Below, in pieces: positions 7,892 to 16,682 of a stretch of 54,034 nucleotides of DNA. The stretch is taken from the NCBI GenBank assembly GCA_021770245.1, contig JAETRI010000017.1, positions 1 to 54,034 on the forward strand, read 5' to 3'. A program made the position numbers and the translations under genes. Under the pieces are notes generated by a model. It saw only the letters and a program-made list of their open reading frames with translations. It searched no databases and had not been told where the DNA came from. The number at the start of each line of letters is the position of its first letter. Positions within the stretch are counted from its first letter, which is position 1. Source of the DNA: Lachnospiraceae bacterium (GTDB lineage Bacteria > Bacillota > Clostridia > Lachnospirales > Lachnospiraceae).

Positions 7892-9238
7892 TCAGATACG
7901 AATCACAAACTCGTTCTTCGCGCCCTTCTCCAGATGTATCCCTGCGGTAACCGTCTTTTCCCCGGCGGTTACGCAGACCTCATAATCCCCGTAGAATCCC
8001 TTCATGGACAGTCTGTCCGCTTCTCCGCTGTCCAGGGAAAGCTTCGTATTCCAGGTTTCATGGATCAGCTTCTTCAGTTCCGTAAATGCCGGCTTCGGCG
8101 ACATGTCAAAGCGGAGCAGGGAACCGTAATAATAGTTTTCCCCATAGGTCATATCGCCCTGAGGGGCAAAGGCCGCATAGCCGTCCGCCAGGTTCCAATA
8201 GATGATCGCTTCCATGTTGGCGTGGCTGAACCAGATGCTGTAGAGATTTTTAATGATCTCCGCCTGCACGGCCTCATCCTCCGCCAGCGCGGAATAGGCC
8301 GGGATCGTCACCTCCGTGATCTGCATCGGCTTCCTGAAATCCGCGTATTGATCCATGACCGCATACAGATTGCGCGGATCATAGAAAGCGGCCGTCATCT
8401 TCTCCTCTTCCTCCATCCGATAGAACATATGGTACTGCATTCCGATCGCATCGATGGAAGCGCCCTTGGCCAGGGCACGTTCAATCTGCATATAGTAGGC
8501 GCCCCGGTTGTATTTAAAGGCGTCCCCCCAGATAAACGGCGTCGCCTCGTTGATGATCAGCTTCGTGGCAGGCAGATGCTTCCTGGCATGCTCGAAGCTC
8601 CATTCCACCAGATCCGGCTCATAGAAAAAGCGGGTACTGTGCTTGCCTTCCGGATGGTTAGTCTCACCGCACAGAGTTTCGTTGATTACCTCCATCCCCG
8701 GGATCCTGTCCCTGTAGCGCTCCCCGATTTCCGATATCCTCTTTTCCAGATACCTCTTTACCGCCGGCGGATCATACGGTACCCACTCGGGCGTCCACTG
8801 GTCATAATTCAGGCAGTGCAGCTTGGGCTCGATCCCCTTCTTTTCACAGAATTCCAGGCACAGATCCGGCGCCGGACGGCGGTAGAGCTTCGGGCTGTCC
8901 TTGGCAAAACGAGGTTTCCCCTGCTCCGGTTCCAGATCGCACCAGTAAAAAGGCAGGGTGGCCAGATTAAACAGCTCGCAGAAACGTTCCTGATATGCGG
9001 CGTTTTTCTCCTCCGTCTCCAACTCGTCCAGCATGAAAAGATTGGCGCCGAACCGGAAATCGTGGGTTTTCTGCCGGATCTCGGCATGCACGCCCGTCAC
9101 CGGGTTTCCCTCCTCATCCACGAAGCGCAGCCTGCCCAGCCCTTTCCTGTTCGCTTCAATTCCTGCAGCGATACGATCCTCCATGTAAGCCCTGTTCTCC
9201 TCAAAGGGCTTCAAGATCCGTTCCGCTCTGTCAGACAT
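7892..9238 (-). CDS. GH10 endo-1,4-beta-xylanase-like glycoside hydrolase
   Basis: 448-residue GH10 enzyme. Catalytic Glu187 (acid/base) lies in GMEVINETLC and Glu309 (nucleophile) in MQITEVTIP; HCLNYDQWTPEW around 141-152 corresponds to the W/H substrate-site block of GH10. A short N-terminal beta extension (to about 75) precedes the barrel and a small C-terminal domain (from about 395) follows. No signal peptide, so it probably works inside the cell on imported oligosaccharides rather than on polymeric xylan. ATG 9238 has AGGAGG 8 nt upstream. A decayed copy of its C-terminal domain lies just upstream (9284-9400). The AraC regulator at 9735 is divergent and probably controls it. Confidence 0.88.
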   Translation of the reverse strand: MSDRAERILKPFEENRAYMEDRIAAGIEANRKGLGRLRFVDEEGNPVTGVHAEIRQKTHDFRFGANLFMLDELETEEKNAAYQERFCELFNLATLPFYWCDLEPEQGKPRFAKDSPKLYRRPAPDLCLEFCEKKGIEPKLHCLNYDQWTPEWVPYDPPAVKRYLEKRISEIGERYRDRIPGMEVINETLCGETNHPEGKHSTRFFYEPDLVEWSFEHARKHLPATKLIINEATPFIWGDAFKYNRGAYYMQIERALAKGASIDAIGMQYHMFYRMEEEEKMTAAFYDPRNLYAVMDQYADFRKPMQITEVTIPAYSALAEDEAVQAEIIKNLYSIWFSHANMEAIIYWNLADGYAAFAPQGDMTYGENYYYGSLLRFDMSPKPAFTELKKLIHETWNTKLSLDSGEADRLSMKGFYGDYEVCVTAGEKTVTAGIHLEKGAKNEFVIRI

Positions 9239-9283
9239 CTTTTTTTCCTCCTCTTTTTTCTATATTCCATGGGGTCCCCCGGG

Positions 9284-9400
9284 TCAGAGCCGGACGATAA
9301 ACGTATTTTCCGAACCCTTCTTCAGATGAAACCCCGTGTTCACTGTTTTGCTTCCGGCCGTAACGCAGGCTTCCTATTCTCCAAAGAAGCCCTCTCTCCT
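9284..9400 (-). pseudogene. C-terminal remnant of a GH10 paralogue
   Basis: Read on the minus strand, the codons give GFFGE-stop-EACVTAGSKTVNTG and then FHLKKGSENTFIVRL-stop (TGA 9284-9286). This aligns without gaps to the last 36 residues of the neighbouring GH10 protein (GFYGDYEVCVTAG... to ...NEFVIRI), with a Tyr codon replaced by TAG. Homology ends where the giant inverted repeat begins (9406), so the rest of this copy was lost or displaced there. Too short and interrupted to be functional. Confidence 0.8.
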
Positions 9401-9405
9401 TCTTC

Positions 9406-9648
9406 AGGACAAACGCAAGAATGGCCCTGCAGCCCCTCCGCGCCACCCCCTGCCCGGCCCTGCGGCGTGTGGTGATCCATCGGGGACACGCTTTCGCTCA
9501 GCCAAAAACGCAACGGTACTAAGCTCGCAAAGGGCGCGCTCGCTAAGTGCCGGCGTTTTTGGATGGTCCCCTCTGTGATCACCACACGCCGCAGGGCCGG
9601 GCAGGGGGTGGCGCAGAGGGGCTGCAGGGCCATTCTTGCGTTTGTCCT
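9406..9648. repeat. Giant P2 inverted repeat (72-bp arms)
   Basis: Arms 9406-9477 and 9577-9648 are reverse complements over 72 bp with only one clear mismatch. Each begins AGGACAAACGCAAGAATGG at its outer end and contains CCCCCTGCCCGGCCCTGCGG. A 99-bp core (9478-9576) separates them and contains its own GCCAAAAACGC/GGCGTTTTTGG arms. Single arms of the same family occur at 23976-24036 and 32391-32465. It sits between the GH10 remnant and the AraC promoter. No convincing ORF inside. Confidence 0.85.
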
Positions 9649-9665
9649 TCCTTCTCCTTCTTTCC

Positions 9666-9694
9666 TTGCATTTTTCTTGAAAAAAAACTATAAT
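9666..9694 (+). promoter_or_regulatory. Promoter of the AraC regulator at 9735
   Basis: -35 TTGCAT (9666-9671), 17-bp spacer, -10 TATAAT (9689-9694). The AraC start ATG at 9735 follows, with AAAGGG 6 nt before it. Confidence 0.6.
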
Positions 9695-9734
9695 ATTTAA
9701 AAGAAACTGTTGTTTTTTATACAAAGGGTTTATC

Positions 9735-10628
9735 ATGGTTACCGAAAGCTTTCACATCCGCAATAAATACAATACCTCCGACCTGATCCGTTTTTCCTCC
9801 GTCACCATTCAGGTTAAAGAAAAAGTATGGCTCACCGAGCACCATCACACGGAATTGGAACTGGGCCTGTACCTGTCCGGTTCCGGGTCCTATATGGCCA
9901 GCGGCCGGGAGCTTTCCTTCGGTCCGGGGGACATCCTCCTTTTCGGCAGCAATCAGGAGCATATCATTAATCAAATTAATCTGGACGAGGATATCCGCCT
10001 GCTCAACCTGCATTTCGATCCCCGCATCCTCTGGGGAAGCGCTCTGCAGTCCTTTTCCCACGGCTCCCTGCCCGGATTTATCAGCGACCTTGCGCAGAAC
10101 GCCTGGCATATGTCGCCGGAGGAAACGCACTATGAGGCCGTCCGTTCCCTTCTGCGTGATATCGAAACGGAATTCAGGCAGCAGCAGCCGGAATTTGAGC
10201 TTGCCATTGAGGGGCGGATCCTGGATATCCTGATCCGGCTGATCCGCAGCCAGGCACAGCAGCCCCAGGCCCCCTCCGGCCACGGCATCAATTATGAACA
10301 TTTGGCCTGCGTGGAGAAGGTCACCGATTACATCCTGAATAACCTATCCGAACCGCTGACCTTAGACGGCCTGGCCCGCCAGGCCAACACCAGCCGTTCC
10401 TATCTGTGTTCCCTTTTCAAGGAGATTAACGGCATCTCCATGTGGGAATACATCACCATCAAGCGCATCGATCTGGCCATCCGGTATCTGCGCGAGACCC
10501 AGGAACCCGTCACCCGGATCGGAGAGCTGTGCGGATTCAATACCTCCGCCAATTTCAACCGGGCCTTCCGCAAGATCACCCATCAGTCCCCCAGCGAATT
10601 CCGCAAGAACTGCGGCAATTACTATTGA
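9735..10628 (+). CDS. AraC family transcriptional regulator
   Basis: 297-residue regulator. The N-terminal cupin-type sensor domain (about 20-160) contains EHHHTELELGLYLSGSGSYM and GDILLFGSNQEHI, typical of sugar-sensing AraC proteins. The C-terminal double helix-turn-helix (about 195-295) includes LDGLARQANTSRSYLCSLFK and IGELCGFNTSANFNRAFRK. It is the only plus-strand gene in the first 23 kb, divergent from GH10 and convergent with the FAD oxidoreductase gene. I infer activation of the GH10-side operon in response to an imported sugar. Start at ATG 9735 with AAAGGG upstream. Confidence 0.92.
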   Translation: MVTESFHIRNKYNTSDLIRFSSVTIQVKEKVWLTEHHHTELELGLYLSGSGSYMASGRELSFGPGDILLFGSNQEHIINQINLDEDIRLLNLHFDPRILWGSALQSFSHGSLPGFISDLAQNAWHMSPEETHYEAVRSLLRDIETEFRQQQPEFELAIEGRILDILIRLIRSQAQQPQAPSGHGINYEHLACVEKVTDYILNNLSEPLTLDGLARQANTSRSYLCSLFKEINGISMWEYITIKRIDLAIRYLRETQEPVTRIGELCGFNTSANFNRAFRKITHQSPSEFRKNCGNYY

Positions 10629-10761
10629 TCCTTTGTGTTTTTGTGCAAGCCTGCGGCGGCCTGCACAAAACCGGCTGCGAGGCGGAAGCTGCGGGCTGAT
10701 AAGGTGGCCATCCCCGGCCGTATGCCGCACTCTTCCCCTGATAACCTTGCGTCCCTCTACA

Positions 10762-10862
10762 CTTCATTCTGCCGCCGCAAGGCGGCTCTCAATTCAAAGG
10801 GAACTTTGTGCGGCAGCACAAATTCCCGGTTGAAAAATGACCGCAGGTCATTTTTCAACCTA
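10762..10862 (-). repeat. P1 element at the end of the FAD oxidoreductase gene
   Basis: On the minus strand the gene's TAG stop is the first triplet of TAGGTTGAAAAATGACC, which pairs with GGTCATTTTTCAAC (hairpin A). A TTTGTGC/GCACAAA stem and hairpin B GCCGCCTTGCGGCGGC follow. Placed between convergent genes, hairpin A may act as a bidirectional terminator. The rest of the gap (10629-10761) shows only minor stems and no gene. Confidence 0.75.
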
Positions 10863-12056
10863 CACCTCTTCCAATTTCAGCTTTACGCCGTCCCGGCGCA
10901 GCGTTTCCTGAAGGGTGGCAAGATCGGTCCTTCCTTTCTGCGGGGTGAGCGCCGCGGCCGTCCCCGCCGCCTGGCCCGTCACCGCACAGGCCGGAATCAC
11001 ACGCATCACGTCCCACATCCCGTCGTCCGCGCTGATACAGCGCCCTGCCGCAAAGAGGTTTTCCATGGCGGAGCCGTACAGCGCGCCGTAAGGCACCTCA
11101 AAACGAGGGCCGCGCTTCCGCCAGTCTCCCACCATGCCCACGCTTCCGCAGACAGGCTTTCCGTCGTTTTCCTCCGTCATCAGGGTTTCCCCGTACAGGC
11201 ATCGGGTCATCCGATACTGAGGCATATGGGTCATGGCCGCAGGCTCCAAAATCTGTCCCGCCTCCATCCGCCCCAGCGCATCCTCCAGGGTCGCCCGATG
11301 GGACAGCATCAGATATTCGTTGATTTCCTGCGCGTTATCTCCCCAAAACCGCCTTCCCTGCGGCCCCTGCTGCGTATCCCTTTCCGTTCCCTCCGATGCG
11401 TCCGCAAAACCCAGCATCCGAAGCGCAAGGCCATCCTGCGTGGATGCATAGTACCATCCGGCCACCGTATTGCCCCTTCCGTGCCGTCTAGTACTCTCCC
11501 CTGCTTTCCTAAAGAGCAGTGCATTTCCCGTGGCGTCCACCGCCGCCTTCGTCCGCACCGCCACTCTTCCGTCCTGGTTTTCGACGATCAGCGCCCGGAT
11601 CCGGCTTCCCTCTACCGCCACATCACAGATCCGCGTATCGTACCAGATGCGTACCCCGGCGTCCAACAGCAGCTGTTCCATTTCAATGGCAAAGCAGACC
11701 GGATTGAACTGTACCTCGAAACGCCGGGCCGACCGTTCCCCTTCCCTTCCTTTTTCCAGCCAGGCTTCCGGAACGGGACCCTGCGCCCCATGGAGAATGG
11801 ACAGGCGGAGCAGTTCCTCCGCAATCCCATAGGACATCTGGCGCCCTCTCCCGTCGCACAGCGGCAGATAGATGACCACCAGGCCCGAGGTGGCGAGGCC
11901 TCCCAGCACGCACTGCTTTTCCGAAAGGACCACCCTGGCGCCCTGCCTGGCAGCCGCGAGGGCAGCCGCCACGCCGGCTATGCCGCCTCCCCCCACAAAT
12001 ACGTCACAGTCCTCCACAACGGGGATGCTGCCCGGCGTTTCGATATAATCGCTCAT
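10860..12056 (-). CDS. FAD-dependent oxidoreductase (PF12831 type)
   Basis: 398-residue flavoprotein. The Rossmann FAD motif VGGGGIAGVAAALAAARQG is at about 21-39, followed by LSEKQCVLGGLATSG, the typical second block of the PF12831 group. ATGN (AAVDATGNALLFRKAG) and GRCISADDGMWDVMRVIPAC near the C-terminus complete the FAD site. Members of this group are common in polysaccharide loci of gut bacteria but their substrates are mostly unknown. Start ATG 12056 has GGGAGG 6 nt upstream, directly after a GCCGC/GCGGC hairpin. It follows the two permease genes with a 41-bp gap, so it is probably co-transcribed with the importer. Confidence 0.85.
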   Translation of the reverse strand: MSDYIETPGSIPVVEDCDVFVGGGGIAGVAAALAAARQGARVVLSEKQCVLGGLATSGLVVIYLPLCDGRGRQMSYGIAEELLRLSILHGAQGPVPEAWLEKGREGERSARRFEVQFNPVCFAIEMEQLLLDAGVRIWYDTRICDVAVEGSRIRALIVENQDGRVAVRTKAAVDATGNALLFRKAGESTRRHGRGNTVAGWYYASTQDGLALRMLGFADASEGTERDTQQGPQGRRFWGDNAQEINEYLMLSHRATLEDALGRMEAGQILEPAAMTHMPQYRMTRCLYGETLMTEENDGKPVCGSVGMVGDWRKRGPRFEVPYGALYGSAMENLFAAGRCISADDGMWDVMRVIPACAVTGQAAGTAAALTPQKGRTDLATLQETLRRDGVKLKLEEV

Positions 12057-12097
12057 ATGAATCCTCCCTGCCGCGTCCTGCGCGGCTTTTCCTGCCT
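12057..12097 (-). repeat. P1 hairpin B between permease and oxidoreductase genes
   Basis: Short intercistronic gap made of GCCGCGCAGGACGCGGC (stem-loop) followed at once by AGGGAGG, the SD of the FAD oxidoreductase. No hairpin A is present in this copy. Confidence 0.7.
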
Positions 12098-12943
12098 CTA
12101 CTGTTTAATTCCCGATACCGCCACGCTCTGTACGATATATTTCTGCATACACAAAAACGCTATGATCAGAGGGACCGCGCTCAATACCGCCACCGCCATA
12201 CGAGGACCGTAATAAATGGAATTTTCCTGGGCGTTGAACAGCGATACGCCCACGGACAGCAGCTGCTTTTTGGAAGTACGGATTACCACCATCGGCCACA
12301 GATAGGAATTCCACTGGGCCACGATCTGCAGGATGCTTAAGGCCGCCATGACCGGTTTGCACAGGGGCAGGATGATCCTGAAAAAGGTACGCCACTCCCC
12401 CGCCCCGTCCAGGCAGGCCGATTCCCGCAGGGAATCGGGCAGAGCGGAAATGTTCTGGCTGGCGAAGAAAATGCCGTATACATAGGCCACATTCCCTAAG
12501 ATCAGAGGCCAATAGGTATTGATCATTCCCCATCCGCTGTACTGCAGATACAGGGGGATCATGCGCGACTCAAAGGGAATCATCATCACGGCCAGCATGA
12601 AGAAATACCAGAATTTCTTGCCGAAGAAACGTCCCTTGGCAAATGCATATCCACACAACAGGGCAAAAAACACCGAAATAACCGTATTCACGACGGCAAT
12701 GAATAAAGTGTTCATATAGTACCGCGCCAGATCGATCATTTCCATGGCATACGTATAATTTTTCATGGATATTTCTCTGGGCAGCCAGGAAAAGGGCGGC
12801 AGGTCCGTGATGGCATTGGCGTCAAAGGACAGGGAAATGGCCCACCAAAGAGGGATCAGGATGATTCCGAGAAGCACCAGCAGGATCACGGCCGTAACCA
12901 GATGCCGTCGTTTTTCCCTTGTGAATTTCTTTCTTTCCATCAT
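12098..12943 (-). CDS. Carbohydrate ABC transporter permease (MalG type)
   Basis: Inner-membrane subunit of a CUT1-type sugar importer, about 281 residues with six predicted membrane segments. The EAA loop that contacts the ATPase is visible as LRESACLDGAGEWRTFFRII. Start ATG 12943 overlaps the stop of the previous gene (TGATG) and uses AGGAGG inside that gene, 6 nt upstream, so the two are translationally coupled. No ATPase gene is present in the window; in Clostridia a shared MsmK-like ATPase encoded elsewhere usually serves such systems. Confidence 0.92.
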   Translation of the reverse strand: MMERKKFTREKRRHLVTAVILLVLLGIILIPLWWAISLSFDANAITDLPPFSWLPREISMKNYTYAMEMIDLARYYMNTLFIAVVNTVISVFFALLCGYAFAKGRFFGKKFWYFFMLAVMMIPFESRMIPLYLQYSGWGMINTYWPLILGNVAYVYGIFFASQNISALPDSLRESACLDGAGEWRTFFRIILPLCKPVMAALSILQIVAQWNSYLWPMVVIRTSKKQLLSVGVSLFNAQENSIYYGPRMAVAVLSAVPLIIAFLCMQKYIVQSVAVSGIKQ

Positions 12944-13860
12944 CAATCCCCTCCTTTCATAAATCCAGACAGCTTCACGTTAAAAATCGTCATCACGAAC
13001 ACAATGGCAAACAGGATCACCGCGCCCGCAGAGGACAGCCCGTATCTGGGAGATTCAAAACTGTACTGATAAATATACATCAGGATGGTCTGCAGCGTCC
13101 CGTTGGGCCTGCCCGCGCAGGCGTTCCCTCCCAGGATATACAGGTCCGTGAAACGGGACAGGCCGTTGATCATTCCCGTGACAAACAAAAACGCAAAACA
13201 GGACTTCATCTGGGGGATGGTAATATAGATCATCCGTTTCAGACGGGTGGCCCCGTCTACGGAAGCGGCGTCATAGATTTCCGTAGGGATCGACTGCAGG
13301 CTGGCCAGATTCAGAAGCATGGAATATCCCAGATTCATCCAGAGCCAGATAATAGTAGCACCCACATGGGAAAGCGCAGGATCCGTGATCCAGCCTATCG
13401 TAATCTCTCTGCCCAGGACCATGGATAAGAACTGGTTTAAAAGCCCGCCGTTCCCTTTCAGCACATACTGGAAAATCAGCACTACGCTGACACCTGTGAT
13501 AATATTGGGCATATAGAACATGACACGGAAGAATCCCTGCAGCTTTGTCCGTCCCAGGCTGTTGATCGCATTCGCCAGCAGGAAACCGAACGGGATGGTC
13601 AAAAGGCCGTAGATACCCAGCAGCATGGTATTTTTAAGCGCCTTCAAAAAGGATTTGGAGGTCAAAAGCGTCGCATAATTGCGCAGCCCGGTCACTTCGT
13701 AGTCCGTACCGTACGTCCCCATGTTCGTCGTGGAAAAATAGAGGGTCTTAAGAGTGGGAAAATAAACCAGGACCACCAGCGCGACCAGCGTGACAATGAT
13801 AAAGGAATACCATGTCAGATTGCGCTTTATGTCCCTTTTCGTGATTCTTTTTTTGTTCAT
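12943..13860 (-). CDS. Carbohydrate ABC transporter permease (MalF/LacF type)
   Basis: 305-residue partner permease with six predicted membrane segments, starting with a basic cytoplasmic stretch (MNKKRITKRDIKRN). The EAA loop reads YDAASVDGATRLKRMIYITI. ATG 13860 has AGGAGGG 7 nt upstream; a GTG two codons earlier is less well placed. It forms the heterodimeric channel with the next gene and works with the lipoprotein encoded just upstream (14025-15547). Confidence 0.92.
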   Translation of the reverse strand: MNKKRITKRDIKRNLTWYSFIIVTLVALVVLVYFPTLKTLYFSTTNMGTYGTDYEVTGLRNYATLLTSKSFLKALKNTMLLGIYGLLTIPFGFLLANAINSLGRTKLQGFFRVMFYMPNIITGVSVVLIFQYVLKGNGGLLNQFLSMVLGREITIGWITDPALSHVGATIIWLWMNLGYSMLLNLASLQSIPTEIYDAASVDGATRLKRMIYITIPQMKSCFAFLFVTGMINGLSRFTDLYILGGNACAGRPNGTLQTILMYIYQYSFESPRYGLSSAGAVILFAIVFVMTIFNVKLSGFMKGGD

Positions 13861-13973
13861 AGGCACTCCCTCCTGATGTCTTTACAACCTTGATCAGAAT
13901 CGGACAGCATCCGCTCCGCGGCCGGCCCCGTTGTCCGGGCGGCCGGTTCCCCGTGCGGGCCAGCGGCATGAAT

Positions 13974-14004
13974 ACAGGCGGCGGAGGAAACCACCGCCGC
14001 CTGT
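13974..14004 (-). terminator. Intercistronic hairpin after the binding-protein gene
   Basis: Perfect 11-bp stem ACAGGCGGCGG/CCGCCGCCTGT with a 9-nt loop, 20 bp after the binding-protein stop. On the minus strand no T-tract follows, so it may be a leaky terminator or an mRNA-stabilising 3' hairpin that raises binding protein over permease. A second, weaker CCGGCC/GGCCGG stem lies at 13920-13945. Confidence 0.5.
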
Positions 14005-14024
14005 CATAGTCCGAGAATTCCTTG

Positions 14025-15547
14025 TTAATTCAGCGTGGAAAGATATTCATCCACATAGTCCTGCATGGACTGCGCCGCTTCTTCGGGCGTCATGTTTTCA
14101 TTCAGGACATTGTCCACGGCCGTAATCAGCGTATTGGTTACGGAACCGAAGCTCACGTTGTTGAATACATCGTTTGTGGCATTGTTATAGTTCTCGGGCA
14201 GGGTATTCAGGGCTGTATCGATGGTAGCCGCCAGATTCTCACCCACCAGCGCCTGCACCATATCCTTGCCGTCCTTATTATTCGGGATTTCCATATTGGA
14301 AACCACCCACTGCGTGGCCTTCTCGTCCGTGGTCATGAATTTAATAAACTCCCATGCCCACTCCTTGTTGTCGGAATCCTTGAAGATAGCCATATTATTG
14401 TCGCCTGCGTGAGGGGTAGGGATTCCCTTGTATTCGCCGGCCGAGCACTGGGGCATAGGGATTGCCACATATCTTCCGTCAAGATCCGCGGTCTGCATTT
14501 CAAAATATTTTGCAATCGGGCCATCCGAGAACAGCATTGCCCAGTCATTTTCCCCGTTCAGAGTGGTGGTCACCGCAACCCCTTCCTTACTGCCGGGGCT
14601 GATATATTTACTCTGGTCTGCGATCAGCTGGAATGCGGCAACGCTTTCCGGAACCATAAAGTTCACTTCGCATTCCTCCAGGGTAGCGCCGTATTTAAAT
14701 ACCTTGGCTCCCAGCGCATTGGCGGCCTGTACATAATTGAACCACAGGTTGGAACCTCCTGCCGCATACATCTGCAGGCCGTAAGTTTCTTTTCCGGTTA
14801 CCGGATCCGTGCCCGTCAGCTTTTCGCACAGGGCGAGCATATCGTCATAGGTCCAGCTCTCATCGGGAAGATCCACGCCGTAGTCCTCAAAAATCTGTGT
14901 GTCAAGCCACACAATACAAGGGGCAAGGGATACGGAAATACCGGAGACCTTGAACCGGTCCGGATGCTCCGTCGTACGCCTCGATGCGGTCCCGTAGAGG
15001 CGCTCATAGTACTCCGGCTCCTTCTCCAGGTAAGGGGCGAGATCTTCGGTCAGATCCGTCATGGTCCCGCCGTGCATGATGACATCCACCTCGCCGCTCA
15101 GGCAGGCAGTGGTGATCGCGCTCTGCCAGCTGTCCCAGGAAGCGGGTTCGATCTCCAGAGTTACATTGGGATAGAATTCATTCCATCTGGCGATGATCTC
15201 ATTAAAACCCGGTTTGAAAATGCCGGATGTCAAGTCGGTCACACCCTCTTCCCCCACATTGAAGACACCGGGGCCGAATACGTTCAGCGTCACCTCTTTA
15301 GAGGTATCCAGGCTTTCGTTCTTCTGGTATCCGCCCGTATCCACTTCGGCCTCCACCTTAAAGGAATCCTCCGCCTCGCCTACCACGGTTTCCTCCGCAG
15401 CTGCCGGGGCCTCCGCTTTGCTTTCCGCTTCGGTATTACCCCCCCCGTGCTGTCTTGAGAAGACGAACCGGATCCGCCGCAGCCTGCCACGGCCACAGCC
15501 AGCAGCACTGTGCTCATCAATAATGCAAGTTTCTTCTTCATGTACAT
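14025..15547 (-). CDS. Sugar ABC transporter binding lipoprotein, frameshifted
   Basis: Extracellular solute-binding protein of a CUT1 sugar importer. The N-terminus (MYMKKKLALLMSTVLL) is a signal peptide ending in the lipobox VAGC, so the mature protein is lipid-anchored. After SGSSSQDSTGG the frame changes at an eight-base G run (plus strand C8, 15439-15446). One extra G would continue into NTEAESKAEAPAAAEE and the long second frame (VNGW-type SBP fold, ends DYVDEYLSTLN at 14025). Total length would be about 507 residues. As given, the gene is out of frame, either by a homopolymer error or by genuine slippage. AGGAGG lies 4 nt before ATG 15547 and 10 nt before ATG 15541. The permease genes follow. 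Confidence 0.85.
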
Positions 15548-15725
15548 CTTTCCTCCTTCTTCTTTTATAAAAAATTCTCTATCATCAAGGGAGCCTTCCC
15601 AAGGCAACATCCCCGGGAAGTCCCCTTCCGATCCCTCATCCATGGATGATATCCATGCTCCCGTCCGCATGCTTTGGCGCGCATACCGATCAAGGATAGC
15701 CGTTGCCCTATGCTTCCCGCACGGG
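15548..15725 (-). repeat. Palindromic leader of the binding-protein gene
   Basis: On the minus strand: GCCCGTGCGGGC-like stem overlapping the RraA stop, a B-type stem ATGCGCGC-CAAA-GCATGCG followed by GACGGGAG, then CATGGAT-ATC-ATCCATG and GGGAAGGC/GCCTTGGG-type stems before the AT-rich stretch carrying AGGAGG. The GCGCGCCAAAGCATGC unit is the same as the tandem units at 5527-5710. No ORF recognised. Confidence 0.5.
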
Positions 15726-16628
15726 CTACAGCGATGTCTGTGTATCATCCGGATCGCCGTTGCGCGCCAGGTCATATTCCTTTGACCAATCCAGATCCCG
15801 GTATTTCTCTCCCCTGGGATCCGTGCGGATGAACTCCATCAGCATATCCAGCATTTCTTCCGTCCAGGTATTTTTGTCGATCTGTGCGGTGGTTAAACGG
15901 TTCTGCCCGATCATCTCAAAACCGAAGTCATCCTTGATATGGGTCTTTGCCGCGCCGTCCACCACATCCGCCACCAAGTGGCTCGGGATAAACAGTACGC
16001 CTCCCGGCGCCCCGAACACCACGTCTCCCGGCAGGCAGACCGCGTTGCCGATCCGGCAGGCCGTATTGAATCCGGTCATCACCACCTCCCGTATAGGCGT
16101 GGGGTCGATTCCCCGGTAATAGACCTGTACTCCCTCCACCGTTTTCATCTGTTCCAGATCCCGGACGCCGCCCCAGACCACGCCGCCCCCGTTTTTCGTT
16201 CTGGCACGAATCGCCGTGGTCAGATTTCCTCCCAGGAAGGTACCCTTGTATATCTTATCATACAGATCGCAGACCACCACGTCCCGCTCCACCAGGGAAT
16301 CGATCACCCACTGGTTATAGTTGCCCTTCCGCCCTTCCTGGGCGCCGATCCCGAACATGACCTCATGCATATCGGGCCGGGTGGGCATATAGGTACAGGT
16401 CACCGCACGTCCGATGAGTTTCCTCCCGTCATCGTGCAGCAGATGGAGCCTGCCCTCAAACTGATTCTCATATCCCAGCAGATAGATCGGTTTCCAGACT
16501 TCTTCCAGCGTCATCCCCCGCAGAGCATCCAGATACCGGTCCTCCACATAGGGACGCCCGTCCTCCATCCGCGGCCCTTTCCAATGCTGTGTGAGTTCAA
16601 TAACATCCTCTTTCTTATTGAAATGCAT
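15726..16628 (-). CDS. RraA-fold protein (possible sugar-acid aldolase/decarboxylase)
   Basis: 300-residue protein of the RraA/HMG-aldolase family (formerly annotated as dimethylmenaquinone methyltransferase). Family blocks visible: LIGRAVTCTYMPT, VVCDLYDKIYKGTFLGGNL, VVWGGVRDLEQMK (the G-G-x-R-D metal/substrate site) and VCLPGDVVFGAPGGVLFIPS. Some relatives are class II pyruvate aldolases or oxaloacetate decarboxylases; others bind RNase E, which is not expected here. ATG 16628 has GGAGGGG 5 nt upstream; the frame extends further up without a ribosome site. It directly follows an enolase-superfamily dehydratase, supporting a catabolic role. Confidence 0.85.
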   Translation of the reverse strand: MHFNKKEDVIELTQHWKGPRMEDGRPYVEDRYLDALRGMTLEEVWKPIYLLGYENQFEGRLHLLHDDGRKLIGRAVTCTYMPTRPDMHEVMFGIGAQEGRKGNYNQWVIDSLVERDVVVCDLYDKIYKGTFLGGNLTTAIRARTKNGGGVVWGGVRDLEQMKTVEGVQVYYRGIDPTPIREVVMTGFNTACRIGNAVCLPGDVVFGAPGGVLFIPSHLVADVVDGAAKTHIKDDFGFEMIGQNRLTTAQIDKNTWTEEMLDMLMEFIRTDPRGEKYRDLDWSKEYDLARNGDPDDTQTSL

Positions 16629-16682
16629 ATATTCCCCTCCATGCCGCGCCTGCTGCGGCATCCGTCCTTCCTCCTTCTTTTC
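16629..16682 (-). repeat. P1 hairpin B between dehydratase and RraA genes
   Basis: GCCGCAGCAGGCGCGGC stem-loop followed at once by ATGGAGGGG, the SD of the RraA gene. Same arrangement as before the lactonase, SDR and FAD oxidoreductase genes. Confidence 0.7.

Noticed and set aside
7934-9475. 513-codon plus-strand ORF
   Set aside because: Antisense to the GH10 gene, low-complexity translation rich in Arg/His/Leu, no ribosome site; a by-product of codon bias.
10625-10700. tRNA or structured RNA in the AraC downstream region
   Set aside because: Short stems (GCCTGCGGC/GGCGGCCTGC) are present, but no cloverleaf or known RNA signature. No tRNA or rRNA was recognised anywhere in the window.
10635-12212. 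525-codon plus-strand ORF
   Set aside because: Antisense to the FAD oxidoreductase gene and running through a P1 repeat; no recognisable domain.
14022-15458. 478-codon plus-strand ORF
   Set aside because: Antisense to the binding-lipoprotein gene, which has clear family features on the other strand.
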